Shown: positions 8,447 through 17,252, counted from the stretch's first letter. The stretch: 64,000 bases of DNA from Halobellus clavatus (GCF_900107195.1 NZ_FNPB01000001.1:1-64000), one strand, 5' to 3'. The notes: a model not told the origin generated them from the letters alone. Program-made: numbers and translations.

Positions 8447-9555
8447 CGGCCGCTGGCTCCGGCGGCGAGAACGGCGGGGAGGAACGGCCCGACAGCGGCA
8501 CCGAGCACGGAGACGTGGCCGAGCAGCGATCGGAACTGCTCGAAGCCTACCGGAAGCAGAACAGCAAGGACGGGCAGTCCGACGCCGGATCGGCGAAGGG
8601 TTCCGGGGGCTCGAAGTCGCGCTCGAACGGGAAGTCAAAGTCGAAGCAGCGCCCGAAGGCCGACGACGGCGAGTCGATCATCGTCGACTTCATCGCGAAC
8701 TTCGTCGCCGGCGGCGATGCGGCGTTCGATCCGGTGAAGGGCCGGGTGCTGATGAGCGAGCGGCGCCTCGTGCTCGCGACCTCGGAGACGAGGACGACCG
8801 TCCCGATCGCGTCGATCTTCGACATCGCGGTCGGGCAGGTGCCCCCCGAAGTCGAGGAGTTCTTCGACTACACGGTGATGGTGGGATACATCGACGGCGA
8901 CTACCGTCGGACGACCGTCATCGGCGGCGATCGGGAGCTGATCGAGAAGTTCTCCCTGTTGCTCTTCCGCGCCACTCTCAACGGATCGACCGCGCTCGTC
9001 ACCCACCCCGCGAAGGTGGGCGGCCGGGTGATGGACACGCCAACGCGGAAGACCGGACTTCACCTCGATTACGAGTCGGTGACGTTCACCGGCGGCAACA
9101 TCAAAACCGAGCAGGAAGAGCCGTTCTCGATCGACCTCGCGTCGGTCATCTTCTTCGAGGTGATGGAGCGGAGTACTGACGACGGCGAGACGCTGCTCGT
9201 GCTCTCGGTACAGCACGTCGAGAACGGCCAGACCGTCACCTCGGAGATCTCGATGACGTCGCGGCGGAAGATGAACATCCTGGGACGATACCTCCGCTTG
9301 ATCTACCACTGGATCAAGAGCGACGTTCGCGACGTGGAGGTCGAAGAGCACGAACTGGAGGTCCTCGTCGGGCTGTATTCGACGGCCGAAGACATCGACC
9401 TCGCGTCGCTGCTCGACATCGACACCGCCGAACTCGAAGCGCGGTTAGAATCGCTTCACGAGGACGACCTCATCACCGACGAGGAGACGCCGGTCGACCT
9501 CACGCCGCAGGGGCGGTTCATCGTCAATGAGGAGTTCGAAGACATCAACGTCTGA
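8443..9555 (+). CDS. cheF: Chemotaxis adaptor CheF
   Basis: A 370-residue CheF (DUF439) protein. In Halobacterium CheF binds CheY and the Arl accessory proteins and so relays chemotaxis signals to the archaellum. Residues 1-75 are a charged, low-complexity lead. The conserved core begins at ESIIVDFIANFVAGGDAAFDP and runs through VLMSERRLVLATSE and RRKMNILGRYLRLIYHWIK. The last about 70 residues look like a winged helix (IDLASLLDIDTAELEARLES). ATG 8443 overlaps the arlJ stop, placing CheF at the end of the motor operon. Confidence 0.92.
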   Translation: MTAAGSGGENGGEERPDSGTEHGDVAEQRSELLEAYRKQNSKDGQSDAGSAKGSGGSKSRSNGKSKSKQRPKADDGESIIVDFIANFVAGGDAAFDPVKGRVLMSERRLVLATSETRTTVPIASIFDIAVGQVPPEVEEFFDYTVMVGYIDGDYRRTTVIGGDRELIEKFSLLLFRATLNGSTALVTHPAKVGGRVMDTPTRKTGLHLDYESVTFTGGNIKTEQEEPFSIDLASVIFFEVMERSTDDGETLLVLSVQHVENGQTVTSEISMTSRRKMNILGRYLRLIYHWIKSDVRDVEVEEHELEVLVGLYSTAEDIDLASLLDIDTAELEARLESLHEDDLITDEETPVDLTPQGRFIVNEEFEDINV

Positions 9556-9599
9556 GAGCGACCCGAGCACCCATCCGGGGTGAGCAGTTTTCCCGATCG

Positions 9600-9827
9600 C
9601 TATCGCAGCTCGTCGAGTGGGACGAAGGCGTCGGCGTCCGCTGCGAGCCACGCCTCGATTCGCTCACAGCAGCTCTCCCGACGAGGGTAAACCGTACACC
9701 GATCGGGCTGGTGCTCGTAGCGGACGACGACGCTCCGGAGGTCGAACCGACGGTCGGCCGCTCGGGCGTCGCGTTCCGTACTCGATCGCGAAGCGCGGTT
9801 TCCCGGATTGCTGAAGGTGTCGGACAT
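9600..9827 (-). CDS. Small haloarchaeal conserved protein (DUF7511-like)
   Basis: A 75-residue protein whose second half, SVVVRYEHQPDRCTVYPRR through EAWLAADADAFVPLDELR, matches a small widespread haloarchaeal family of unknown function (I believe DUF7511). The start is ATG 9827, placed about 37 nt after a TATA-like GTTTAATA. An in-frame extension to 9953 lacks family sequence and would run through the promoter. The molecular role is not known. Confidence 0.72.
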   Translation of the reverse strand: MSDTFSNPGNRASRSSTERDARAADRRFDLRSVVVRYEHQPDRCTVYPRRESCCERIEAWLAADADAFVPLDELR

Positions 9828-9860
9828 CTCAGTCCACAGTGCAACCGACGTCGTCGACGA

Positions 9861-9868
9861 TATTAAAC
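9861..9868 (-). promoter_or_regulatory. TATA element for the DUF7511-like gene
   Basis: On the minus strand this reads GTTTAATA, the only AT-rich octamer in the divergent spacer. It sits about 35 nt before ATG 9827, giving a leader of about 10 nt. Confidence 0.45.
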
Positions 9869-9982
9869 GGCTCCTGTTGGGCCGACTGGGACTGCCCGGG
9901 GGGTGTTGCCGTCGGGTCGGCATCGACGCACCACGGCCGTTCGACAGTCTCAAGTGTGCCGGCGCGCCAACGACTCGGAGAG

Positions 9983-10165
9983 ATGGTTGACCCGACTTCG
10001 GACCTTGGTGAAGACGTCGACGAAGCCGACGCCCCCGAGTGTGAGCACTGCGGAGCGAAGATCGTCCAGTCGCCGACGCACCGCGTCGTCACCTGGGTCG
10101 AAGGCGGAGCCGTCGAATCCACGCACTTCTGTTCTGCGGAGTGTCGCGACGCGTACGATCAATAA
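9983..10165 (+). CDS. Small zinc-binding haloarchaeal protein (DUF7576-like)
   Basis: A 60-residue acidic protein with CEHCG and FCSAEC, the CxxC...CxxxC spacing of a treble-clef or TRASH-like zinc site, ending RDAYDQ. Such very small zinc proteins are common in haloarchaea and often lack an assigned role. The ATG follows GGAGAG. It ends 6 nt before the convergent helicase gene's stop. Confidence 0.72.
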   Translation: MVDPTSDLGEDVDEADAPECEHCGAKIVQSPTHRVVTWVEGGAVESTHFCSAECRDAYDQ

Positions 10166-10171
10166 CGGCCG

Positions 10172-12562
10172 CTACGCCGAATCGACGGTCGACCAGAACT
10201 GTTCGACGCCGTAGCCGAGCAGATCCGAACTGACCGGGTCGAACTCCTCGCGCTCGGTCTCCGGGAGGTACTCGCGGACGCTGTCCCACGAGGCGCGGGC
10301 GTACCGGGCGTCGACGAGCGCGCGGATCCCCACCTCGTCGGGGCCGCGGATGACGCGCCCGATGGCCTGCCGGGCTTTCCGGACTGCGGGCACCGTGAGC
10401 GCGGTTTCGAATCCGCTGCGGCCCGACTGTCCCTCGGAGCCGAACCGCCGATCGTAGGCCGTCCGCAGGGCTCTGGTCCGCGGACTGGACGTGTCGATGA
10501 GCGGGACTCCGCAGACGGCAGCCGCGGCGAGGCGATCGCCCCGGTAGTCGACGCCCTCCGTGAGGGTGCCCCGGAGGCTCGTCACCAGCACCTTGGGCTC
10601 GCCGCCGAAGAACTCGGCTTTGAGCGCTTCCGTCTCGTCGTCGCCTGAGGATTCGTCCAACAGGACCGGGCGATCGAGTTCGTCACGGAGCCCCTCGGCC
10701 ATCCACGCCGCCTCCGCGTAGTTCGGCATCCCCACGAGGACGTTCCCCGGCGAGCGCGCGATCGCGACGACGGCGTCGACGTGCGCCTGGCGCGTCGGGT
10801 TCGACTCCCCGCGCCCGCCCCGGTTCTCGTGTGTGAACTTCGGGACGTCGACCGCGAACGACGCCCGATTCGTCTCCGGGAACGAGAGTCCGTACGTTCG
10901 CTCTTCGACCGGCCTTCCAGCGTCCGCGAGCGCGTCGAGGCCCGTCACTTCGCGGAAGACGTCCATCGGTTCCAGCGTCGCCGACATCAACACGCCGCCA
11001 CCGAACTCCCCGAGTCGGTCGGCGATCGCTTCGCCGGGAACGCAGTTGTGCAGCGCCAGTCGGGCGTTGTACGCGCGCCGCCAGGCGTTTTCGCGCTCGG
11101 TCTCGTCCCAGGTGCGCGACAGTTCGATCTCGCGGAAGTACGACACGTGGTCGGTGCGGGCCCAGTTCGCCAGCGTGCGTCCGGCGGCAGGGGCAGCGCG
11201 GCGGACGTCCTCGTCTTCGGCCTCGTTCAGGATCCGGGCGACGACCGCGCCGACGGCTTCCGCACGTACCCAGGTCCCCTCGTCGTAGCCGGCATCTGCG
11301 GCCCACTCGGTCAGTTCGTCGACCGCGGGCTCCTCGGGGTCACGGAGCGGGAGTTCGTCGTCGTCCAGTCGCGTGAGATCCGCCCGCCAGTCCGGGAGCG
11401 TCCGGTCCAGGTGCGCCTTCACGCGCCGGTCGATCTCCGAGCGGAGGTCCGAGACGAACTCCCTGACCTCGCGGAGTTCCGAGAGCGTCACGTCCGCGTC
11501 GCCGAGTTCGCCCCGGATCAACGCCGCGTCGGCGTTCTCGGTCTGTGTCGACTCCGACCCCGACTCCTCGAATGCGACGGGTTGGATCACGCGCGTCAGT
11601 TCCTGTTCGGCGTCCCGAAGCGTCTCCATACCGACGCCATCGCTCACCAGATCGCGGACGCGCGGTTCGAGCATATGGGCCTCGTCGCAGACGACGAACG
11701 TCTCCTCGTCGACGAGCGCGCCGGTGAACGACCCGACCGTCTGGGGGTCGAAGGCGTGGTAGTAGTTTCCGAGGACGACTTCGACGTGCGGGAGGACTGC
11801 CCCCATCACCGAGTGGGGACAGGTGCCGTAGCCGGCGCTCAGTTGGACGAGTTCCTCCGTGTCGATGTGTCCGCGGTCGGTCAGGTCGAAGGGGACGGCC
11901 TCGATCGGCTCTCCGTCCTCGGGCAGATCGTCGAGGAAAGTGGCGTAAAACGGGCAGTACTCGGTGTCTTCGTAGTCGGCAGTCTCGGGCAGATAGGGCG
12001 TCGGTTCGCCGGCCGCAGAGAGGTACGCCGGGCCGTCGGTCGCCCCCGAATCGAGGAGGCCCGTCTGTGTGCTGCGGGCCTCAGAGACGAGAGCGCCGGC
12101 CGAGGTAGCGCCGTCCTCGCCGACGAGGTTCCGGGTTCGGTCGCGGAGCCCCTCACAGCGATCGTACACGGTTTCGTCGTCGATGCCGGCGACGTTCGCG
12201 CGACTGTAGGGACAGACGTCTGCCTTGCCCACGAGGGTCAGGCCCGAAACGGGCCGCCAGTCTTCGGGGAGGTTGCCGTTGATCGTCTGGAGATCAGCCT
12301 CGAACTGCCGGAGTTGCTGTTTGACGCTCGTCAGAACGACCACGCGCTCGTACGTCGAGTCGGGATCCCGAACGCGGTCGATTCCGGCGGTGAGCGCGAG
12401 CATCGTCTTGCCGGTGCCGCACGCGCCCTCGACGACCAGGAAGCCGTCGTCGGCGGCGGCTTCGATCGCGGCGTCGATGCCGTCGGCTTGTTCGGGGTAC
12501 GGCTCGTCGTGGCCGAAGACCGCCTGCCAACTCACGTCATCGAGTCGCTGCGCCGCGTTCAT
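10172..12562 (-). CDS. Rad3/XPD-family ATP-dependent DNA helicase
   Basis: A 796-residue superfamily 2 helicase. Walker A is GACGTGKT (46-53) and the DEAH box is VCDEAHML (near 293). Four cysteines between them (VCPYS, RCEGL, YCPFY, TCPHS) are placed to bind the Fe-S cluster of XPD/DinG helicases. C-terminal motifs include GVLMSATLEPM and ARQAIGRVIRGPDEVG. It likely acts in DNA repair as a 5'-3' helicase. Archaea often carry several paralogues, so it is not named XPD outright. A TATA-like TTCATATCC lies about 30 nt upstream of the ATG. Confidence 0.9.
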   Translation of the reverse strand: MNAAQRLDDVSWQAVFGHDEPYPEQADGIDAAIEAAADDGFLVVEGACGTGKTMLALTAGIDRVRDPDSTYERVVVLTSVKQQLRQFEADLQTINGNLPEDWRPVSGLTLVGKADVCPYSRANVAGIDDETVYDRCEGLRDRTRNLVGEDGATSAGALVSEARSTQTGLLDSGATDGPAYLSAAGEPTPYLPETADYEDTEYCPFYATFLDDLPEDGEPIEAVPFDLTDRGHIDTEELVQLSAGYGTCPHSVMGAVLPHVEVVLGNYYHAFDPQTVGSFTGALVDEETFVVCDEAHMLEPRVRDLVSDGVGMETLRDAEQELTRVIQPVAFEESGSESTQTENADAALIRGELGDADVTLSELREVREFVSDLRSEIDRRVKAHLDRTLPDWRADLTRLDDDELPLRDPEEPAVDELTEWAADAGYDEGTWVRAEAVGAVVARILNEAEDEDVRRAAPAAGRTLANWARTDHVSYFREIELSRTWDETERENAWRRAYNARLALHNCVPGEAIADRLGEFGGGVLMSATLEPMDVFREVTGLDALADAGRPVEERTYGLSFPETNRASFAVDVPKFTHENRGGRGESNPTRQAHVDAVVAIARSPGNVLVGMPNYAEAAWMAEGLRDELDRPVLLDESSGDDETEALKAEFFGGEPKVLVTSLRGTLTEGVDYRGDRLAAAAVCGVPLIDTSSPRTRALRTAYDRRFGSEGQSGRSGFETALTVPAVRKARQAIGRVIRGPDEVGIRALVDARYARASWDSVREYLPETEREEFDPVSSDLLGYGVEQFWSTVDSA

Positions 12563-12667
12563 ATCGGTGTCGGTGAGTGGTCCCGCCTTCGGATATGAAG
12601 CTTCGGCTGTGAGAGATCGAACGCTCCCAGTGGCGGGCGGTGCCCAATACGGGAGAAGGCCGGCGGG

Positions 12668-13042
12668 TCAGCGGTCGTCCGGGCGGCCATCGGTCGTCGA
12701 CGGGTCGCCCACACAGACGACGAGGGACTCCCGCGTGGGCGCGTACACGTTCATCTCCCGGCCCTTCACCGAGTAGCGTGTGCCGACCACGCGGACCAGG
12801 TCGGCGTCGCGGAGGTTCTGGAGGTGGTGTCGGACATTCTGCAGCGATGTGCCGACGGCGTCAGCGAGTTCCGAGGCGGTCGATGCGTCGTCGTGGAGGG
12901 CCGAGAGCGTCGAGCGGGCCGTGTCGGAGGAGAGACAGTTGAGCAGGCGCGCGGCCTCCTCGTCCTCGATCGGGAGGACCCGGACGTCGTCGACGTCCTC
13001 GGCGCCGTCGCGCTGTGTCTCGGACGGCAGTAACCCCGACAT
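12668..13042 (-). CDS. ArsR-type winged-helix transcriptional regulator
   Basis: A 124-residue protein with a winged helix: LLNCLSSDTARSTLSALHDD, then ASELADAVGTSLQNVRHHL as helix-turn-helix and LRDADLVRVVGTRYSVKG as wing. This ArsR-like layout is very common in haloarchaea. No metal-binding cysteine motif is present, so the ligand is unknown. ATG 13042 is chosen; a frame extension to 13093 begins MCKKCETF but is poorly supported. It is divergent from nnrDE. Confidence 0.83.
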   Translation of the reverse strand: MSGLLPSETQRDGAEDVDDVRVLPIEDEEAARLLNCLSSDTARSTLSALHDDASTASELADAVGTSLQNVRHHLQNLRDADLVRVVGTRYSVKGREMNVYAPTRESLVVCVGDPSTTDGRPDDR

Positions 13043-13149
13043 AGCCCTTCGTACCGGGTTCTCCGACCTAAACGTTTCGCATTTCTTACACACGTCCGAT
13101 CACGCGTGATCGGACCGATCACGCCGCAGTGGCCGCCGGGTACCCGTCG

Positions 13150-13157
13150 CTTTTTAG
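13150..13157 (+). promoter_or_regulatory. TATA element of nnrDE
   Basis: CTTTTTAGG lies about 30 nt before ATG 13183, the position expected for a leaderless haloarchaeal transcript. Confidence 0.5.
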
Positions 13158-13182
13158 GCCGTTTCGCTCCGACCTTTCGTCG

Positions 13183-14619
13183 ATGATCACGAGCGAACGG
13201 ATGGCCGCAGTGGATCGCAACGCCGAGGCGCTCGGCGTGCCCCGCAAGCAGTTGATGGAGTCGAGCGGGAACGCCGTGGCGCGGGCGATTCACCGACTGG
13301 CCGACCCAGAGGCGTCCGTCGCCGTCGTCGCGGGTCGCGGCAACAACGGCGGTGACGCGCTCGTCGCGGCCCGGTTCTTAGCCGAGTACGACGTGACCGT
13401 GCACCTGCTCGGGCGACCCGAAACGATCGCGACCGATATCGCTCGCGAGAACTGGGCCGCGCTCGAGGCCGCCGAGTACGACACAGAGACCGTGACCGAC
13501 TCGGCTGATCTGGCCCTGGGCGACCCCGACGTTGTCGTCGACGCGATGCTCGGTACCGGTGTCACCGGCGCGCTCAGAGAACCCGAGGCGACCGCGGCGA
13601 CTGCCATCAACCGCACCGACGCGACCGTCGTCGCGGTCGACGTCCCCTCGGGCGTCGACGCCGATACGGGCGACAGCACCGGCGTCGCAGTCGACGCCGA
13701 CTCCGTCGTGACGTTTCACGACGACAAGCCCGGGCTGGCGTCCGTCGACGCCGACGTGACCGTCGCGGAGATCGGAATCCCCGAGGCCGCCGAACGGTTC
13801 ACTGGCCCCGGCGACCTCCTCGCGCTCGGGCGGCCCGAGCAGAGCCACAAGGGCGACTTCGGGGAGGTACTCGTGGTTGGCGGCGGTCCCTACACGGGCG
13901 CGCCGGCACTGACCGCGCGGGCGGCACTCAGGGCGGGTGCGGATCTCGTCCGGGTAGCCTGCCCCGAATCCATCGCTCGGGAGGTCCAGAGCTACAGCGA
14001 GAGCCTCATACTCAGGCCCTATCACGGGGACCGCCTCGCGGCCGCGAACGTAGATCCCGTCTTAGACCTCGCGGCCGATCACGACACGGTCGTGATCGGT
14101 CCGGGACTCGGCAGTCACGAGGAGACGCTCGCCGCCGTGAGCGACATTCTGGAGGCGTACGAGGGCACGGCCGTCGTCGACGCGGACGCCCTCCAGGTCG
14201 TCCCGGCGGTCGAGACCGACGCCACGCTGATCTGTACGCCGCACCAGGGAGAGTTGCGGAAGATGGGCGGCGAGACCGACGAGGACTGGCGAACGCGGAC
14301 CGACCTCGTCGTGGAGTTCGCCGCGGAGTTGGGACACGTCCTCCTCGTGAAGGGCGCCTACGACGTGATTGGCGACGGCGGCGAGCATCGGGTGAACCGG
14401 ACCGGGAACCCGGGAATGACGGTCGGCGGCACGGGCGACGTCCTCGCCGGGGCGGCCGGCGCGCTGGCGTGCGTCCTCGCTCCCTTCGAGGCGGCGGCCG
14501 TGGCGGCGTACGCGAACGGACGCGCGGGCGACGCCGCGGTCGAAGACAGCGGACACGGACTGGTGGCACCGGACCTGATCGATCGGCTGCCTGCGGCGCT
14601 CTGGGAGGGAGATGAATGA
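13183..14619 (+). CDS. nnrDE: Bifunctional NAD(P)H-hydrate repair enzyme
   Basis: A 478-residue fusion that repairs damaged NAD(P)H hydrates. The N-terminal epimerase domain (about 1-210) has VVAGRGNNGGDALVAARFL and DVPSGVDADTG. The C-terminal dehydratase domain (about 215-475) has HKGDFGEVLVVGGG, VVIGPGLG and the nucleotide-binding GNPGMTVGGTGDVLAG. ATG 13183 is preferred over GTG 13129 because of the TATA element and the family-like start MITSERMAAVDRN. The stop overlaps moaC by four bases. Confidence 0.93.
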   Translation: MITSERMAAVDRNAEALGVPRKQLMESSGNAVARAIHRLADPEASVAVVAGRGNNGGDALVAARFLAEYDVTVHLLGRPETIATDIARENWAALEAAEYDTETVTDSADLALGDPDVVVDAMLGTGVTGALREPEATAATAINRTDATVVAVDVPSGVDADTGDSTGVAVDADSVVTFHDDKPGLASVDADVTVAEIGIPEAAERFTGPGDLLALGRPEQSHKGDFGEVLVVGGGPYTGAPALTARAALRAGADLVRVACPESIAREVQSYSESLILRPYHGDRLAAANVDPVLDLAADHDTVVIGPGLGSHEETLAAVSDILEAYEGTAVVDADALQVVPAVETDATLICTPHQGELRKMGGETDEDWRTRTDLVVEFAAELGHVLLVKGAYDVIGDGGEHRVNRTGNPGMTVGGTGDVLAGAAGALACVLAPFEAAAVAAYANGRAGDAAVEDSGHGLVAPDLIDRLPAALWEGDE

Positions 14620-15149
14620 GCGACGACGAGCAGGCGAGCGGCGGAGAGCAGGCGATCGAGGATGGGAGCGAACTGACGCACGTCGACGAGACCGGCGACG
14701 TCCAGATGGTCGACGTCGGCGCGAAACCCGATACGAACCGCCGGGCGGTCGCCCGGGGGACGATCCACCTCACCGAGTCGACGATCGATGCGATCCGCGA
14801 CAGCGAGATCGGGAAGGGCGACGTCCTCGCGACCGCCCGGGTCGGTGCGGTGCAGGCGGTCAAGCACACCTGGGAGACGATCCCGATGTGTCACCAGATC
14901 CCGATCACGAACGTCGATACCGACTTCGACGTCCGCGCGGACCGGGTCGTGCTCACGGTCACCGTCGAGACGACCGGAAAGACCGGCTGCGAGATGGAGG
15001 CCCTGGAGGGCGTTACGACCGGACTGAACGTCGTCTGGGATATGGTCAAGGCCGCAGAGAAGACCGAATCGGGCCAGTATCCCGACACTCGGATCGACGA
15101 CGTGCACGTGGTCCGAAAGGAGAAGCGGGCGATCGACGGTGACGACTGA
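14616..15149 (+). CDS. moaC: Cyclic pyranopterin monophosphate synthase MoaC
   Basis: A 177-residue MoaC, which completes the first stage of molybdenum cofactor synthesis. Diagnostic stretches are KHTWETIPMCHQIPIT and CEMEALEGVTTGLNVVWDM. About 15 acidic residues precede the conserved LTHVDETGDVQMVDV. ATG 14616 overlaps the nnrDE stop, so the two genes are probably co-translated; this pairing is common in haloarchaea. Another molybdopterin-linked gene lies at 23.1 kb. Confidence 0.95.
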   Translation: MSDDEQASGGEQAIEDGSELTHVDETGDVQMVDVGAKPDTNRRAVARGTIHLTESTIDAIRDSEIGKGDVLATARVGAVQAVKHTWETIPMCHQIPITNVDTDFDVRADRVVLTVTVETTGKTGCEMEALEGVTTGLNVVWDMVKAAEKTESGQYPDTRIDDVHVVRKEKRAIDGDD

Positions 15150-15215
15150 GCACTAACTGACAGGGTCGGATTGAACGCTCGTCACGGTGGGCAGTGCACG
15201 AGTCAGAGCCAATTC

Positions 15216-15296
15216 ATACTGTCGGACAGAAGTTCGTGAATCATTTTGGCACCCACGAGGTGCCGATGATTTTCACATAGTTCTGTCCGACAGTAT
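15216..15296. repeat. 81-bp near-palindromic MITE-like element
   Basis: The ends are a perfect 16-bp inverted repeat, ATACTGTCGGACAGAA and its complement. Inside them a second near-palindrome (GTGAATCATTTTGGCACC against its mirrored partner) closes on GGCACC...GGTGCC. The whole could fold into one long hairpin. This looks like a miniature inverted-repeat element or fused IS ends, but no flanking target duplication is visible. It sits in a non-coding, lower-GC stretch after moaC. Confidence 0.7.
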
Positions 15297-15345
15297 CAGC
15301 GATGTGAACCGACCGGCGAGGCGCGCACGATTCGGTATCGGGTCA

Positions 15346-15663
15346 TCAACTTCGCCTCCAGTCCGCTGGCAACCGCCGCCAGAGCGGCACAAAGATGCCG
15401 TAGAACGACCCAATGACGACAGCAACTGCGATCGCGGCGACCTCAACCCCTGATCGTTGTAGAACGTCCAACGCGATCCGGAGGACGATGAGAACGCTGA
15501 GCCCCCAGACAGCCGGGGCAATCCGGTGGGTGAGGGCCTGATTCGAGCACCACGGCCTGAGGTGTTCACCCGACAGGCCTGAATTTTGAGCGGGGAGTGC
15601 CGACGCGTTCCGAACGGGTCGCTCGGTCCGGGAGTTGTACTGGGCGGTTCGACTCGGAGGCGA
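15346..15663 (-). pseudogene. Hydrophobic reading frame without a start codon
   Basis: Reading the minus strand in the same frame as hflX, just past the hflX stop, an open frame ends at TGA 15346-15348. Its last 60 residues look like real membrane protein: IAPAVWGLSVLIVLRIALDV, then AAIAVAVVIGSFYGIFVPLW and WRRLPADWRRS. No ATG, GTG or TTG occurs between the hflX stop and this hydrophobic part. It is most likely the 3' remnant of a small two-helix membrane protein in a scarred region next to the 81-bp element. Function is unknown. Confidence 0.4.
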
Positions 15664-17046
15664 TTACCGGTCGACGCTCGGTTCCGACTCGACTGACTCC
15701 GACTCGACCGACTTCGAGTCGGCCGCGGCGGCGTGCGGCGATTCCGCCGAGGCGCGGACGTCGCCGGCTTTCGCCCGTGCGCGTTCGACGATCGCAGGGC
15801 GGGCGGTGAACTCGACGATGACCTCCTCGCCGGTGTACTCCTCGTCCCGGACGTTCCCGTGGTCGTAGACCCACGAGACCAGACTCATCGCCTCGTCCGA
15901 CAGCGGGAGCAGGAGCCGCTCCTCGCGCCAGTCGGGGAGCTCCGCTTCGATCCGATCGGTGAGTTCGCCGACGTTCTCACCGGTGAGCCCTGAGACGCAG
16001 ACGGGATTGGGTGCGAGCGCGTCCAGCGCGTCGCGTTTCGCGTCCAGTTCCGTGTCGTCGACGCGGTCGATCTTGTTGAGAACGGTGACGATCGGGGCCT
16101 CGTTGCGCTCGTAGAGCGTATCGTGGCTCGTGACGAGTTTCTCGCGCATCTCGGCGATCGGCTCCGACGCGTCGACGACGAGCAGCACGAGGTCTGCGCG
16201 ATACACCGAGTCCAGCGTCGACTCGAAGGACTCGACGAGCCAGTGGGGGAGATCCGAGATGAACCCGACCGTGTCCGTCAAGAGCACGTCCCGCGTGCCG
16301 GTGTCGGCCCGGCGCGTCGTGGTCCCGAGCGTGGTGAACAGCCGGTCCTCGGATTCGGCAGTCGGATCCAGATCCGGATGCAGGTCCTCGTTCTCGCCGA
16401 CGTCGAGGTCGTCAGCGAGTCGGCGCATCAGCGTCGACTTGCCCGCGTTGGTGTAGCCCGCGAGTGCGACCAGGTCGAATCCGGACTCCCGACGCTGTTC
16501 GCGGCGAGTCTCTTCTTTGTCCGCGATGGCGTCCAGTTCCTGCTTGATGCGGGAGATCTGGGCTTTGATGTCCTGTTCGCGGCTCTCGTCGTACTCGCCG
16601 AGGCCCATAAACCCGGGACGCTCGTCGCGCTTCGCCAGCGAGGTCTTGGCCTCCGCGCGCGGGAGTTCGTAGCGTAGCTCCGCGAGTTCGACCTGCAACT
16701 GGGCCTTGCGGGTGTTCGCCCGCTGGCCGAAGATCTCCAGGATGAGCGTGAACCGGTCGATGACCTCGACGCCCTCGGGGAGTTTGCCGCCGATGTTGTA
16801 GGTCTGATACGGACCGAGTCGGTTGTCGACGATGACCGCCTGCGCACCGGTTTCAGCGACCAGTGCGGCGAGTTCGTCGATTTTTCCCTCACCGAAATGG
16901 TAGGCGGCGTCCTCCGTGCGCGACTGTGAGAGCGTCGCGACGACGTCGTAGCCCGCCGCTGCAGCGAGGTCTGCGATCTCTGTCAGATCTGCGCTGTCGC
17001 CGCCGTCGACCCGCTTGGCGACGACAACGGGATCCTCGTCGGTCAT
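15664..17046 (-). CDS. hflX: GTPase HflX
   Basis: A 460-residue ribosome-associated GTPase of the Obg-HflX superfamily. The N-terminal HflX domain (about 10-170) includes FGEGKIDELAALV, VIDNRLGPYQTYN and RANTRKAQLQVELAEL. The G domain has G1 GYTNAGKST, G3 DTVGFI and G4 NKID. HflX splits or rescues ribosomes in bacteria; the archaeal role is probably similar. The C-terminal tail repeats Glu-Ser motifs (SKSVESESVESEPSVDR). ATG 17046 is chosen since the upstream extension is not family-like. Confidence 0.92.
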   Translation of the reverse strand: MTDEDPVVVAKRVDGGDSADLTEIADLAAAAGYDVVATLSQSRTEDAAYHFGEGKIDELAALVAETGAQAVIVDNRLGPYQTYNIGGKLPEGVEVIDRFTLILEIFGQRANTRKAQLQVELAELRYELPRAEAKTSLAKRDERPGFMGLGEYDESREQDIKAQISRIKQELDAIADKEETRREQRRESGFDLVALAGYTNAGKSTLMRRLADDLDVGENEDLHPDLDPTAESEDRLFTTLGTTTRRADTGTRDVLLTDTVGFISDLPHWLVESFESTLDSVYRADLVLLVVDASEPIAEMREKLVTSHDTLYERNEAPIVTVLNKIDRVDDTELDAKRDALDALAPNPVCVSGLTGENVGELTDRIEAELPDWREERLLLPLSDEAMSLVSWVYDHGNVRDEEYTGEEVIVEFTARPAIVERARAKAGDVRASAESPHAAAADSKSVESESVESEPSVDR

Positions 17047-17134
17047 ATGTTCCCCGTGGGAGCCGCGATATCTGTCACCTGCACTGTCTCTCACCGAATA
17101 GGCGGCCGATGCACTTGAACGCTACCCGCCGAGC

Positions 17135-17170
17135 GCCGAAGCACCGGATTTGAACCAATGACCACAGAGC
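17135..17170 (-). other. tRNA 3'-end-like fragment
   Basis: On the minus strand, ATTGG-TTCAAAT-CCGGT forms a T-arm (five pairs including G-U) around the invariant GGTTCAAATCC, followed by GCTTCGGCG as a would-be acceptor strand. No matching 5' acceptor strand or D and anticodon arms are visible upstream, so this is not a full tRNA. Integrative elements leave such 3' tRNA fragments at att sites. The match is short and could be chance. Confidence 0.35.
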
Positions 17171-17252
17171 CGAGGGTATCTCACATCCAGTTCTACTTAT
17201 TTCGTTTAATCCTGTATTGATAACGGTTAATACCCCTATTGTTAGAGATAAG

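Noticed and set aside
10781-12598. Plus-strand open frame of about 600 codons opposite the Rad3-like helicase
   Set aside because: Helicase motifs and Fe-S cysteines on the minus strand are decisive; the plus frame has none.
15216-15663. Intact insertion sequence
   Set aside because: No transposase frame is present between or beside the inverted repeats.
17135-17235. Complete tRNA gene
   Set aside because: Only a T-arm and acceptor-like end can be drawn; no pairing 5' acceptor, D arm or anticodon arm was found.
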